Part shown: positions 12,244 through 26,327 of the stretch, piece by piece
Numbering within the stretch: the first letter of the stretch is position 1
How the letters are laid out: the number at the start of each line of letters is the position of its first letter
NCBI RefSeq assembly: GCF_035594125.1
Contig: NW_026973726.1
Coordinates: 1-64,000, forward strand
DNA length: 64,000 bases
From: Scylla paramamosain
Taxonomy: Eukaryota; Arthropoda; Malacostraca; Decapoda; Portunidae
Reading direction: 5' to 3'
The notes under the pieces: model-generated
What the model saw: the letters and a program-made list of their open reading frames with translations, nothing else
What the model was told of the DNA's origin: nothing
Database searches by the model: none
Made by a program: the position numbers and the translations under genes

Positions 12244-15200
12244 TTCGTACCTAACAATGTGAAAAACACTCAAAAATTTTTGGTAATTTTGTTCTTATCT
12301 CCATATAGAGTGCTCTTCAATGCGTCAAATAGGTCTTGGTACCTAAGAAATAAAAAACAAAAACACTCATTATAAAAGTTTTTTCTAATGTCTTTTCGTT
12401 TCCACATGCAAAGTGTGTTTTGCATACATCTCAGCGTTATGGTACGTAAGTAGCTGAAAATACCTAAAAGAAAAATTTTTGGTTGTCTTGTTCTTTCATA
12501 TAGGTAGCTTTCAATGTTTTCTTTTTTATAACTTTGGTACCTAACACGTTCATCAACACTCAAAAGACATGTTTCTGGAAATGTCGTTTCATTTCCCCAT
12601 AGATGGTGCTCTGGAGGCATTTTGACGTTTTGGTACATAAAATTGTGAAAAACACTCAAAATAAACGATTTTGGTAATGTTCTGTACCATTTACATTTAT
12701 TTAGTACCATATACAGTGGTACTAAATAGTTTTTGCGTTTGGTACCTAAGACGCTCAAAGACACTAATAATACATCTTTCTCGTAATGTCCATTATTTTA
12801 TCCATATTGGGTGATTTCCATGCATTTTGGTGTTTTTGTTACGTAACAATGTGAAAAATACTCAAAATATACGTTTTCGGTAATGTTCTTCTGTTTCTTC
12901 ATATATAATGTTATACATGCGTTTGTGCATTTTGCTACCTAAGAATCTCAAAACACTGATAAATGAAGTGTGTTTTCATTTCTTTTCGTATCGCCATTTA
13001 GGATACTTTACATGCATTTTTGCTTTTTTTTATACGTAAGATAAAAAAAAAAACTCAAAATACACGTTTCTGGTAATGTTATTCTGTTTCTCCATAAAAT
13101 GTGCTTTGCATGCATTTTAGCGTTTTGGTACGTAACTAGCTATAAAAGCTCTGAAAAGACACGCTTTTGGTAATGTTTTGCTTTTCCAAATAGAGAGTTT
13201 TCGTTGCTTTTTAGCGTGTTGGTATCTAATATTGTTGTGTTTCTCCAAAGAGAGTATTATTTATGCATTTTCGCGTTTTGGTACCTGAGAAGCTCAAAAA
13301 CGCTCTTAATATAAGTTTCTCATAATGCCTTTGGTTACTTTTTATGTTTTTTTTTCTTTTTGGGTTAAGAAGCTCAAAACATTGAAAAGATACTTTTTTT
13401 GGTAATGTTATTAATTTTTTTTTTTTTTTAAAGGCGTTTTGGATGCGTTTAAGTGTTTTTGTATGTAAGTAGCTCATAAGCACTGAAATGAAAAGTTTTT
13501 CTAATCTTTTGTTTTCTCCTATAGGGTGCTTTCCTTGGTTTTTAGCTTCTTTATACATAACACGCTCATAAACACTGAAAGGACATGTTTCTGGAAATGT
13601 TTCCTTTCCCCATATAGTATGCTTTGCATGCATTTTCGCGTTGCGGTACCTAATAACGTGAAAAAAGCCTTAAAACACAAGTTTTGGTTAATCTTGTTCC
13701 GTTTCTCCATATAGAGTATTATTCATACGTTTTAGTGTTCTGGTACCTATGAAGCTCAATACTACTCAAAATATACGTTTCTTTTAATGTATTCTTTTCC
13801 CCTTTTAGGGTTATTTGCATGTATTTTATCGTTTTTGTACGTAACAGGCGCAAAATTTCTCAAAATGCATGTTTTTGGTAAATCTGTTGAGTTTCTCCAT
13901 AAAGTGTGTTTTCCAACCGTTTTAGAGGTTTGGTACGTAAGTAGCTCAAAACAATGTTTTCCCATTTACGGTACTTTCCATGCTTTTTAAGAGCTTTTTG
14001 TGCCTAACACACTCATAAACTCTCAAAAGACATGTTTTTGGAAATGTCGTTTATTTTGCCCATATCGGGTGCTTTGCATGCATTTTGGCGTTTTGATACC
14101 TACCAACACTAAATACACGTTTTCTCCATACAGAATGCAAATCATACGTTTTATTGTTTTGGTACCTAATAAGCTAAAAAAAAAAAAAATCTCATACTAC
14201 TGGTTTCTCTTAATGTCTTTTCGTTTTCTTATATAGGGCACTTTATATGCATTTTGACGCTTTTGTACATAACAAGCTCAAAAATCGCTGAAAATGCTCG
14301 TTTTTGGTAATGTTTTATGTTTCTGCAGGAAGGGTGTTTTGCATGTTTTATCGTTTTGGTACATTATAAATTTAAAAACTTCCAAACACGTGAAAAGTCA
14401 CTTTGTTGGTTATTTCTTTTTCCCTTCCAACATAGTGCTCTTTTCATACTTCTTAGTGTTTTGGTGCCTAACACGTAGAAACACTCTCAAAACATAGGTT
14501 TCTTGTAATGTCGTTTTGTGTCGTCTTTTAGAGGTCTTTGCATGTATTTTTGCGCTTTGGTACCTAATAATATGAAAACCACTCAAAATACATATTTTCA
14601 TTCGTGTTGTTTTGTTTCTCCATATAGAATACTATTAAGGTGCCTTTGTGTTTGGTACCTAAAAAGCTGAAAAGCTCTCATAATACACGTTTCTCGAAAT
14701 GTCTTCGTTTCCCGGCATAGGGAACTTTGCATACATTTCGGCGTTATTCTACTTACATAATTCAAAAACACTGAAAATATATATATATATTTTGTATTGT
14801 TATTTTGTTTCTCCGTAAAGCGTGTTTTGCGTCTGTTCAAGCGTTTTGATATAGAAGTAGCTCAAAAACACTAAAAAAAAATACTATTTTTTTTTGTAAT
14901 TTTGTTTTGTATTCCCATATAGGAAGGATGCCTTCCATTTTTTTATTTTTTTAGAGTTTTTGGTGCCTAATACGCTCATAAACACTCAAAATTCACGTTT
15001 CTGGAAATTTCGTTTCGTTTCTCCCATAGATTGAACTTTGCATGAATTTCGACGTTTTGGTACATAACATTGTGAAAACAAACAAAATACACGTTTTTAG
15101 TAATGTTGCTCTGTTACTCCATATAGAGTGGTATTCATGCATTTTCGTATTTTTCAACCTAATAAGGTGTAAAACACTTATAATATACGTTTCTCGTAAT

Positions 15201-15866
15201 GTCTTTTCGTTTCCCCATATTGGGAACTTTACATGAATTTTGAATTTTTTTACGTAATTATCTTAAAACATTAAAAATACACGTTTTGCTGTTTCTCCAT
15301 AAAAGGTATTTTGCATGCACCTTTGCGTTTTAGCATGTAAGTAGCTCAAAACAATGAAAAGACTTTTTTGTAATGTTTTGTTTTCCCATGTATGGTTCTT
15401 TCCTTGCTTTTTAGCATTTTGGTACCTAATACGCTTACAAACACTGAAAAAACACGTTTCTAGAAGTGTCGTATTTTCCCTCATATATAATGCTTTGCAT
15501 GCATTTTAGCGTTTTTGTTTCTCCATATAGAGTGCTATTCACTCGCTTTAGCGTTTTGGTACCTAATAAGTTGAAAACACTCATACTGCACGTTTCTCGT
15601 AATGTACTTTCGTATCCATATATAGTGCACTTTGCATGCATTTTGGCACTTTTGTACGTGACAAGCTTAAGAAATAAAATGAAATACTACTTTCTGGTAA
15701 GGTTATTTGTTTTTTCCATGAAGGGTATTTTGCAAGCATTTCAGCGTTTTTGTACGTAAGTAGCTGAAAAATACCCCCAAAAATACGTTTTTTGGGGAAT
15801 GTTGTTTTTTCCTTTTCCAGTATAGGGAAGTTTTCATGCTTTTTACTGTTTTGTGGTTAACAAGTT
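12236..15866 (+). repeat. Five-mer satellite domain (P1-P5)
   Basis: Diverged monomers of about 95 bp without the 11-subunit order. From about 13.47 kb they cycle through five types: P1 (TTTCTGGAAATGTCG), P2 (TTTCTCCATATAGAGT plus TATTCAT), P3 (CTCATAATACAC plus TTTCTCGTAATGTC), P4 (TTTCTCCATAAAGTGTG) and P5 (ending GCCTAACACGCTC-like). P1 starts near 13568, 14015, 14479, 14978 and 15437, giving periods of about 447-499 bp. Between 12236 and 13467 the same types occur but some are skipped or fused. Monomers differ from each other more than HOR units do, as expected of older satellite. No gene. Confidence 0.82.
12699..12727. repeat. Perfect hairpin in P2 monomer (11-bp stem)
   Basis: ATTTAGTACCA, a 7-nt loop, then TGGTACTAAAT. 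The related copies near 900-930 and 9970-10010 (inverted) have the right-arm sequence but no left arm, and keep an ordinary TTTCTCCATATA there. The left arm is therefore a private insertion that copies its neighbour in reverse complement. Confidence 0.83.
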
Positions 15867-17151
15867 CATATACACATATACATGGAAAATAAAAGCTACT
15901 TTGCCAAAAACGTGTCTTTTGAGTTTTTTTTTCAGCTTCTTACGTACCAAGAAGGTAAAATGCATGAAAAACACCCTTTATAGAAAAACAGAATAATAAA
16001 AAAAAAAAAAAACATCATTTGAGAGTTTTTGACCTTGTTAGGAAGAAAAACGCCATAATATATGCAAAGTATTCTATATGAAGAAAGAAAAGTCATTATG
16101 AGAAACGTGTATTATGAGTAAATTTGAGCTTCTTAGGTAGCAAAATGTGAAAACGCATGAATAGCACTCTGTATGGATAAACATAACAACATTACCAAAA
16201 ACGTGTATTTTGAGTGTTATTTTTCATATTGTTAGGTGCCAAAACGCCAAAATGTATTGAAGCCAACTAACTAACAAACGAAACTAAATTTAATGAGTGT
16301 CTTTTGAATGTTTATGAATCTGCTATGTACCAGTATGCTAAAAAAAGCATGGAAAGATCACCATATGGGAATAAAAAACATTATCAAAAACATGTCTTCA
16401 ATCTTTTTGAGCTTCTTACGTACCAAAACGCTAATACGTTTGCAAAACACTTTTTTATGGAGAAACAGATTAATATGAGCTTGTTACATAGAAAACGCAA
16501 AAATGCATGCAAAGTAACCTTTATGAGGAAATGAAACGATTTTTCCAGAAACGTGTCTTTGGAGTGTTTAGACACTAAATCGATATAAAGCTTGGAAATC
16601 ACTTGATTTGAACAACAAAACAACACTAAGGAAAACGTGTCTTTTAAGAGTTTTTGAGCTTATTACATACCAAAAACCTAAGCCGCATTAAAAAAAAAAA
16701 AAAAAAAAAAAATCGTCATCGAGAAACATAATAACATTTTCAAAAACTTGTAATTGGAGTGTATTTCTCATTGTTAAGTACACATGCAAAGCATGGGAAA
16801 GGAGACTAGTTTTCTAGAAAGGTGTCTTTTGAGTGTTTATCAGTGTTCTAGCTCCAAAACGATGAAAAGCATGGAAATCACACTGTAATGGAAAACAAAA
16901 CATCAACAAAAATGTCTCTTTTCAGTATTTTTGAGCAACTTAGGTATCAGAACGCTAAAACGCATGCAAAACACCCTTGATGGAGAAACAGAATAACATT
17001 ACCAAAAACAAGTTTTTTTTTATTGTTTTTGAGGCTGTTACGTGAAAAACGTCAAAATACATTCCAAGTATCCTATTTGGTTAAATGGATAAAAAATATT
17101 ACGAGAAAGGTGTTTTTTTTTTTTTACTTCTTAGGTAACAAACCGCTAAAA
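15867..17151 (-). repeat. Inverted monomer block within duplication copy 1
   Basis: Satellite orientation flips to minus near 15867, just after an ACAAGTTCATA monomer end, and back to plus near 17151 at GGCATCCATTTTCGCG. The monomers are diverged and five-mer-like. An A-tract of about 22 bp lies near 16690. The counterpart in copy 2 is 54086-55370, so the inversion is older than the duplication. No gene. Confidence 0.87.
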
Positions 17152-17933
17152 GGCATCCATTTTCGCGTTTTTTGTAAGTAAAAAGCTCAAAAACATTCAA
17201 AATATAATTTTTGGTAATCTTATTCTATTTCTACATGTTGGTTGGTTTGCATCCGTTTTAGCGTTTTTCTACGTAAAACACGGAAAAGACGTGTTTTCAG
17301 TAATTTTGTTTTGGATTCTCATATAGAATGACTTCCTTATTATTTATTGTTTTGGTGACTAACATGCTGAACAACACTCAAAACATAGGTTTCTAGTAAA
17401 GTCGTTTAATTTCCTCATATAGTTGGTTTTCCATGCACTTTAAGGTTTGGTACAAAACAGTCCGAAAAAAAAGCTAAAATTAACTTTTTTGATAATGTTC
17501 TTTTTTCACATAATTTCACTGAATTTTGCCAGAATTTTGGCATCTCGGTACCTATGAAGAATACCCCCCCCAAAAAAAAATCCTATTTTTTTTATTTTTT
17601 TTTCTTTATAAAGAGGTTTTAGCTTTTTGGTACTTATGGAACTTAAAAACACTCATAATACACGTTTCTCGTAATTTCCATTCGTTTCACAGACATAGGG
17701 TTCTTTGCATGTATTTAAGCGTTTTTAGAGATAACATGATCAAAAACATTCAAAATACATGTTTTTGGTAATGTTAATCTGTTTCTCCATAAAGGGTGTT
17801 TTGCATGCGTTTTAGCGATTTGGTATATAAAAAGCTCAAAAACACTTAAAGGCAAGTTCTTGGTAAAAGTTGGTTTTATTCCCATGTAATATGATTGCCC
17901 TTTATTGCCTAACACGCTCAAAAACACTCAAAA

Positions 17934-17939
17934 GACACT
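17934..17939 (+). other. Empty (pre-insertion) site of the retrotransposon
   Basis: Copy 1 reads straight through subunit D (CACTCAAAAGACACTTTTCT). Copy 2 has the retrotransposon between ACTCAAAA and TTTCT. The six bases GACACT seen here are missing beside the insertion, so the target lost about 6 bp and gained no target-site duplication. Confidence 0.75.
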
Positions 17940-18282
17940 TTTCTCGTAATGTCATTTCTTTCCCACATAAAGCTAGTTTCGCATGCAATTTGGGGTTCTG
18001 GTGAAAAACACTAAAAATACACCCATTTGGTAAGGTTGTTCTGTTTCTGAATTCAGAGTGTTATTCATGAGTTTCAGCATTTTGGTATCTAAGAAACTTC
18101 TCCACATACACGAGTTTTTGCGTTTTTAGCCTTGTGGTTCTTGTGAAACTATAAAATACTCATTATACACGTTTCTCGTAATCTCCTTTTGTTTCCAAAT
18201 ATAGAGTGGATTGCATGCATTTTCGCGTTTTTTGTAGGTAACAAGCTCAAAAATACTCAAAATATACCTTTTTGGTAATGTT

Positions 18283-18472
<190 letters not shown>

Positions 18473-21400
18473 GTCCTTTTGTTTCCCAATATAGAGAGAT
18501 TTGCATCCATTTTCGCTCAAAAACACAAAAAATACCTTTTTGGTAATATTATTCTATTTCATGATATTGGTTGATTTGCATTCTTTTTAGCGTTTTTCTA
18601 CGTAAAACACTGAAAAGACACGTTTTCAGTAAATTTGTTTTGGATTCCCATACAGAGTGATTTCCATATTATTTATTGTTTTGGTGCCTAACATACTGAA
18701 AAAAAGGCAAAAGACAGGTTTCAGGTAAAGTCGTTTAATTTCCAAATATAGGTGCCTCTACATGCACTTTAGGGTTTGGTACATAACAGTCCGAAAAAAA
18801 AGCTAAAATTAACCTCTTTCATAATATACTTTTTTCACGTAATTTTCCTGAATTTCGCCAGAATTTTGGCATCTCAGTGCCTATGAAGATCAATAAAAAA
18901 ATGCTATTTTTTATTTATTTTTATTTATTTTTTCTCTATAAAGAGTGTTATTTGTGGGTTTCAGCTTTTTGGTACTTAAGGAACTTACAAACGCTTATAA
19001 TACACATTCCTCGTAATGTCCTTCCATTCCCAAATATAGGGTTCTTTACATGTATTTAAGTATTTTTATTGGTAACAAGCTCAAAAACACTCTAAATACA
19101 TGTTTTTGAAAAAGTTATTCTGTTTTTCCATAAAGGGTGTTTTGCATGGGTTTTAGCGTTTTGGTATGTAACGAGCTCAAAAAAAAATAAAGGCAAGTTC
19201 TTGGTAAAAGTTGGTTATATTCCCACGTAATGTGATTGCCCTGCTTTTTAGTGCTAAAAAAGACACTTTTCTAGTAATTTCATTTTTTTTTCCACAGTTT
19301 CGCATGTAATTTGGGGTTCAACCATTAAGAATGTGAAAAAAAACACTCAAAATACACTCATTTCCTAAAATTGTTCAGTTTCTCAATTAAGAGTGTTATT
19401 CATGAGTTTCAGCATTTTGGTATCTAAGAAACTTCTCCATATATACGAGTTTTGCGTTTTTTGCCTTATGGTTCTTGAAAACTATTAATACATTCATTAT
19501 ACAATTTTCTTGTAATATCCTTTTCTTTGCCAATATAGACTGCTTTGCATTCATATTTGCGTTTTTTGTAGGTAACAAGCTCAAAAACACTCAACTTTTT
19601 TGTAATGTTATTCTATTTCTTCATATTGGTTGGTTTGCATCCGTTTTAGCGTTCTACGCTAAAACTGAAAAGACACGTTTTCAGTAATACTGTTGAAATT
19701 GCTGAAAACACCCAAAGACATGTTTCTTGTAAAGTCATGTAATTTCCCCATATAGGTGGGTTTGCATGCACATCGTACATAACTCCGGAAAAAGCTAAAA
19801 TTATTTTTTTTCTTTTTTTTTCACATAATTTCCCTGAAATTTCTCAGAATTTTGGCATCTCGTTACCTATGAAGATGAATAACAAAAAAAAATGTATTTT
19901 TTTTATTATTTTTTTCTCTATAAAGAGTGTTTTTTGTGGGTTTTAGATTTTTGGTACTTAAGGAACTTAAAAATACTCATAATACACGATTTTCGTAATG
20001 TCCTTTCGTTTCCCAAACATAGGGTTCTTTGCATGTATTTAAGCGATTTTATAGGTAACATGATCAAAAACACTCAAAATACATGTTTTTGGTAATGTTA
20101 TTCTGTTTTTCCATAAACGTTGTTTTGCATGCGTTTAGCGTTTTGGTATGTAAGGAGATAAAAAAAACACTTAGAGGCAAGTTCTTCGTAAAATTTGGTT
20201 TTATTGCAATGTAATGTGATTGTTCTGCTTTTTAGTGTTTTTTTTTTTTTGCATATAACGCTCAAAAACACTCAAAAGACACTTTTCTGGTAATGTCATT
20301 TTTTTCCCACATAAAGCTAGTTTCGCATGTAATTTGGGATTTTCGTAACTAAGAATGTGAAAACACTCAAAATACACACATTTGGTAAGGTAGTTCTGTT
20401 TTTTAATTAAAAGTGTTATTCATGAGTTTTAGCGTTTTGGTATGTAAGAAACTTCTCTATATACACGAGTTTTTGCGTTTTTTGCCTTGTGGTTCTTGTG
20501 AAACTATAAAACACTCATTATACACGTTTCTCGTAATGTCCTTTTGCTTCCCAATATAGAGTGCTTTCCATCTTTTTCCGCGTTTTTTGTAGGTAAAAAG
20601 CTCAAAAACACTTTTTGGTAATGTTATTCTATTTCTTCATATTTGTTGGTTTGCATCCGTTTTAGCGTTTTTCTACGTAAAACACTGAAAAGTCACGTTT
20701 TCAGTAATTTTGTTTTGGATTCACATATTGACTGACTTCCATATTATTTATCGTTTTGGTGCCTAACATGCTGAAAAACACTGAAAAGACAGGTTTCTGG
20801 TAAAGTCGTTTAACTTCCTTATATAGGTAGCATGCACTTTAGAGTTTGGTACATAAAAATCCGAAAAAAAGAGCTATAATTAACTTTTTTGATAATGTTC
20901 ATTTTTCCACATAAATTCCCTGAATTTTGGCAGAATTTTGGCATCTTGGTACCTATGAAAATTAATATAAGAAAAAACTATTTTTTTATTTATTTATTTT
21001 TTCTCTATAAAGAGTGTTATTTGTGGGTTTTAACGTTTTGGTACTTAAGGAACTCAAAAACGGTCCTAATACACGTTTCTCGTGATGTCCTTTCGTTTCC
21101 CAAACATAGGGTTCTTTGCATGTATTTAAGCGTTTTTATAGGTAACATGATCAAAAGCACTTCAAACACATGTTTTTAGTAATGTTATTCTGCTTCTCCA
21201 TTAAGGAGTTTTTTTGCATGCGTTTTAGCCTTTTCGTTTGTAAGGAGGTCAAAAACACTTAAAGGCAAGTTCTTGGTAAAAGTTGGTTTTATCCCCATGT
21301 AATGTGATTGCCCTTTTTTTGTGTTTTATTGCCTAAAACGCTCAAAAACACTCAAAAGACACTTCTGGTAATGTCATTTTTTTTCCAACATAGTTTCGCG

Positions 21401-21707
21401 TGCTATTTGGGGTTTTGCTAACTAAGAATGTGAAAAACACTCAAAATTCACGCATTTGGTAAGGTTGTTCTGTTTCTCAATTAATATTCTTATTCATGAT
21501 TTTCAGCATTTTAGTATCTAAAAAACTTCTTTACATACAAGAGTTTTTGCGTTTTTTGCCTTGTAGTTGTTGTGAACTATAAAACATTCATTATGCACTT
21601 TTCTCGCAATGTCCTTTTGTTTCCTAATATAAATTGCTTTTTTTTTTTTATCAATTTTCGCGTTTTTTTGTAGGTAACAAGCTCAAAAACACTCAAAATC
21701 TACCTTC

Positions 21708-21743
21708 TTATTGGTTGGTTTGCATCCTATTGTGAACCAATAA
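21708..21743. repeat. Short inverted repeat in an irregular HOR
   Basis: TTATTGGTT and AACCAATAA flank an 18-nt loop. The HOR restarts subunit F directly afterwards. The arrangement is present in both duplicate copies (the other near 62280), so it predates the duplication. Confidence 0.7.
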
Positions 21744-24700
21744 AGGAGTGCTTTGCATCCATTTTCGCGTTTTTTGTAGGTAACTAGCTCAAAAACACTC
21801 AAAATGTACCTTTTTGGTAATGCTATTTTATTTCTTCTTATTGGTTGGTTTGCATTCATTTAAGCGTTTTTCTACGTAAAACACCGAAAACACACGTTTT
21901 CAGTAATTTTGTTTTAGATTCCCATATAGAGTGAGTTGCATGTTATTTACCGTTATGGTGCCTAACAAGCTGAAAAACACTCATAAGACAGTTTTCTGGC
22001 AAAGACGTTTAATTTCCCCATATAGGTGGCTCTGCATGCACTTTAGTGTTTGGTACATAACAGTACGTAAAAAAAAGCTAAAATTAACTTTTTTGATAAT
22101 TGACTCATAATTTCCCGAATTTTGCCCAAATTTTGGCAAAAACATTCAAAATGTATGTTTTTAGTAATGTTATTCTCTTTCTCCATAAAGAGTGTTTTGC
22201 ATGCATTTGAGCGTTTTGGTATATAAGGAGCTCAAAACACTTAAAGGCAAGTTCTTCGTAAAAATTGACTTTATTGCCATGTAAAATGATTCCCCTGCTT
22301 TTTACTTCTTTATTCCCTATCACGCTCAAAAACACTCAATAGACACTTTTCTGGTAAAGTCATTTTTTTCCCACATAAAGCTGGTTTCGCATGCAATTTG
22401 GGATTTTGGTAACTAAGAATGTGAAAAAAAAACTCAAAATACACGCATTGGGTAAAGTTGTTCTGTTTCTCAATTAAGAGTGTTATTCATGAGTTTCAGC
22501 ATTTTGGTATCTAGGAAACTTCTCCATATACACGAGTTTTTCCTTTTTTTGCCTTGTGGTTCTTTTGAACTATAAAACATTCATTATGCAGTTTTCTCGC
22601 AATGTCCTTTTGTTTCCTAATATAAATTGCTTTTTTATCAATTTTCGCGTTTTTTTTTTGTTGGTAACAAGCTCAAAAACACTCAAAATATACCTTTTTA
22701 GTAATGTTTTTCTACTTCATGATATTGGTTGGTTTGCATCCGTTTTAGCGTTTTTCTACGTAAAACAATGAGAAGACACGTTTTCAGTAATTTTGTTTTG
22801 GTTTGACATATAGAGTGAGTTCCTTATTATTGATCGTTTTGGTGCCTAACATGCTGAAAAACACTCAAAACACAGATTTCTGGTAAGGTCGTTTAATTTC
22901 CTCATATAGGAGGCTTTGCATGCACTTTAGTGTTTGGTACATAACAGTCCGAAAAAAAGCTAATATCAACTTTTTTGATAATATTCTCTTATCATATATT
23001 TGCCCTAATTTTGCCCAGAATTTTGGCATCTCGGTACCTATGAAGGTGAATAAAAAAAAAAAGTCCTTTTATTTATTTTTTTATTTCTATTTTTTTTTCT
23101 AAATAACGAGTGTTATTTGTAAGTTTTAGCTTTTTGGTAGTTAAGGAACTTAAAAACACTCATAATACACGTTTCTCTTAATGTCCTTACGTTTCCCAAA
23201 CATAAGGTTCTTTGCATGTATTTAAGCGTTTTTATAGATAACATTATCAAAAACACTCAAAATACATGTTTTTGGTAATGTTATTCTGTTTCTCCTTAAA
23301 GTTTGTTTTCCATGCGTTTTAGCGGTTTGTTATGTGAGGAGCTCAAAAACACATATTGGCAAGTTCTTGTATGTGAGTTTTAGCTTTTTGGTACTTAAGG
23401 AACTTAAAAACACTCATAATACACGATTTTCGTAATGTCCTTTTCTTATACAAACATAGGGTTCTTTACATGTATTTAACCGTTTTTATAGGTAACATGA
23501 TCAAAAAACACTCAAAATACATATTTTTGGTAATGTTTTTCTGTTTCTCCATAAAGGGTGTTCTACATGCGTTTTAAAGTTTTTGTCAGGAGGTTTGGTA
23601 CATAACAGTCCGAAAAAAAAAAGCTAAAATTAACTTTCTTGATAATATTCTTTTATCATATAATTGCCCTGAATTTTTACCAGAATTTTGGCATCTCGGT
23701 ACCTATGAAGATAAAAAAAAAATAAAAAATATTTTTTTATTTATTTATTATTTTTTTCTCAATGAAGAGTGTTATTTGTTGGATTTACCTTTTTGGTACT
23801 TAAGGAACTTAAAAAACACTCATAATACACGTTTCTCGTAATGTCCTTTCGTTTCCCAAACAAAAGGTTCTTTGCATGTATTTAAGCCTTTTTATAGATA
23901 ACATGATCAAAAACACTCAAAATACAAGGTTTTGGTAATGTTATTCTGTTTCTCCATAAAGTGTGTTTTGCATGCGTTTTAGCAGTTTTGTATATAAGGA
24001 GCTCAAAAACACTTATGGGAAGTTCTTGGTAAAAAATGGTTTTATTCCAATGTAATGTGATTGCCCTGCTTTTGAGTGGTTTATTACCTATCACGCTGAA
24101 AAACACTCAAAAGACACTTTTCTGTTAATTTTCTTTTTCCCACAAAACAATTTTCGCATGTAATTTGGGGTTTTTGGTAACTAAGAATGTGAAAAGCACT
24201 CAAAATCCACGCATTTATTAAGGTTGTTCTGTTTCTGAATTAAGAGTGTTATTCATCAGTTTCAGCATTTTGGTATCTAGGAAATCTCTCCATATACACG
24301 CGTTTTTGCGTTGTTTGCTTTGTGGTTCTTTTGAACTATAAAATACTCATTATACACTTTTCTTCCAATGTCCTTTTGTTTCCCAATATAGTGTGCTTTG
24401 CATCAATTTTCGCGTTTTTGTAGGTAAAGAGCTCAAAAACACTCAAAATATACCTTTTTGGTAACGTTTTTCTATTTCTTGATATTGGTTGGTTTGCATC
24501 CGTTTTAACGTTTTTCTACGTAAAACACTGAGAAGACACGTTTTCAGTAACTTTGTTTTGGATTCCCATATAGAGTGAGTTCCTTATTATTTATCGTTTC
24601 GGTGCGTAACATGCTAAAAAACACACAAAACACAGATCTCTGGTAAGGTCGTTTAATTTCCTCATATTGGAGGCTTCGCATGCACTTTAGGGTTTGGTAC

Positions 24701-26327
24701 ATAGGTCCGAAAAAAAAAAAGCTGAAATTAACTTTTTGGATAATATTCTTTTATCACATAATTACCCTGAATTTTCCCAGAATTTTGGCATCTTGGTACC
24801 TATGAAAATTAATAACCAAAAAAAAAAAAAAACTATATTCTTTTTTTATTTTATTTTTCTAAATAAAGAGTGTTATTTGTGGGTTTTAGCTTTTTGGTAC
24901 TTAAGGAACTTATAAAAACACTCATAATACACGTTTCTCGTAATGTCCTTTTGTTTCCCAAACATAATATTCTTTGCATGTACTTAAGCGTTTTTATAGA
25001 TAACATGATCAAAAACACTCAAAATACATGTTATTGGTAATGTTATTCTGTTTCTCCATAAAGTTTGCTTTGCATGCGTTTTAGCGGTTTCTTATATAAG
25101 GGGATAAAAAACACTTCAAGGCAAATTCTTCGTAAAATTTGGTTTTATTCCCATGTAATGTGATTGTTCTGCTTTTTAGTGATTTGGTGCATATCACGCT
25201 GAAAAACACTCAAAAGACACTTTTCTGGTAATGTCATTTTTTTCCCACATGAAGCTAGTTTTACATGCAATTTGGCATTTTCGTAACTAAGAATGTGAAA
25301 AACAATCAAAATACACAATTTGGTAAGGTAGTTCTGTTTTTTGGATTAAAAGTGTTATTCAAGCATTTCCTCATTTTGTTATATAAAAATTTCTCTATAT
25401 ACACGAGTTTTTGCGTTTATTGCCTTGTGGTTCTTTTAAAACTATAAAACACTCATTATACACGTTTTTCGTAATGTCCTTTTGTTTCCTAATATAGAGT
25501 GCTTTACATCCATTTTTGCATTTTTTATAGGTAACAAGCTCAAAAACACTCAAAATATATCTTTTTGGTAATGTTATTCTATTTCTTCATATAGGATGGT
25601 TTGTATCTGCTTTAGCGTTTTTCTACGTAAAACACTGAAAAGACATGTTTTTAGTAATTTTCTTTTGGATTCACATATTGACTGACTTCCAAATTATTTA
25701 TCGTATTGGTGCCTAACATGCTGAAAAACACTGAAAAGACAGGTTTCTGGTAAAGTCGTTTAACTTTCCTAAATAGGTGGCTTTGCATGCATTCTAGGTT
25801 TTGGTACATAACAATCCGAAAAACAAGCTATAATTAACTTTCATGATAATGTTCTTTTTTCCACATAAATTCCCTGAATTTTGGCAGAATTTTGGCAATT
25901 CGGTACCTATGAAGATGAATAACAAAAAAATTCCCATCTTTTAATTTTTTTATTTATGATTTTTTTTCTAAAAAGTGTTATTTGTGGGTTTTAGCTTTTT
26001 GGTACTGAAGGAACTTAAATAAAAAAAACACTCATAATACACGTTTCTCGTAATGTCTTTTCGTTTCCCAAATATAAGGTTCTTTGCATGTATTTAAGCG
26101 TTTCTATAAATAACATGATCAAAAACACTCAAAATACATGTTTTTAGTAATGTTTTTCTGTTTCTCCAAAAAGGGTATTTTGCATGCATTTTAGCGTTTC
26201 TATATGTAAAGAGCTCAAAAACACTTAAAGGCAAGTTCTTGGTAAAATTTGGTTTTATTCATATGTAATGTGATTGCCCTGGCTTTTAATGCTTTATTGC
26301 GTAACACGCTCAAAAATACTGAAAAGA

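Noticed and set aside
12270..12764. 164-codon minus-strand open frame
   Set aside because: It runs through several satellite monomers and its sequence repeats with the monomer. Related copies carry stops, and no domain is recognisable.
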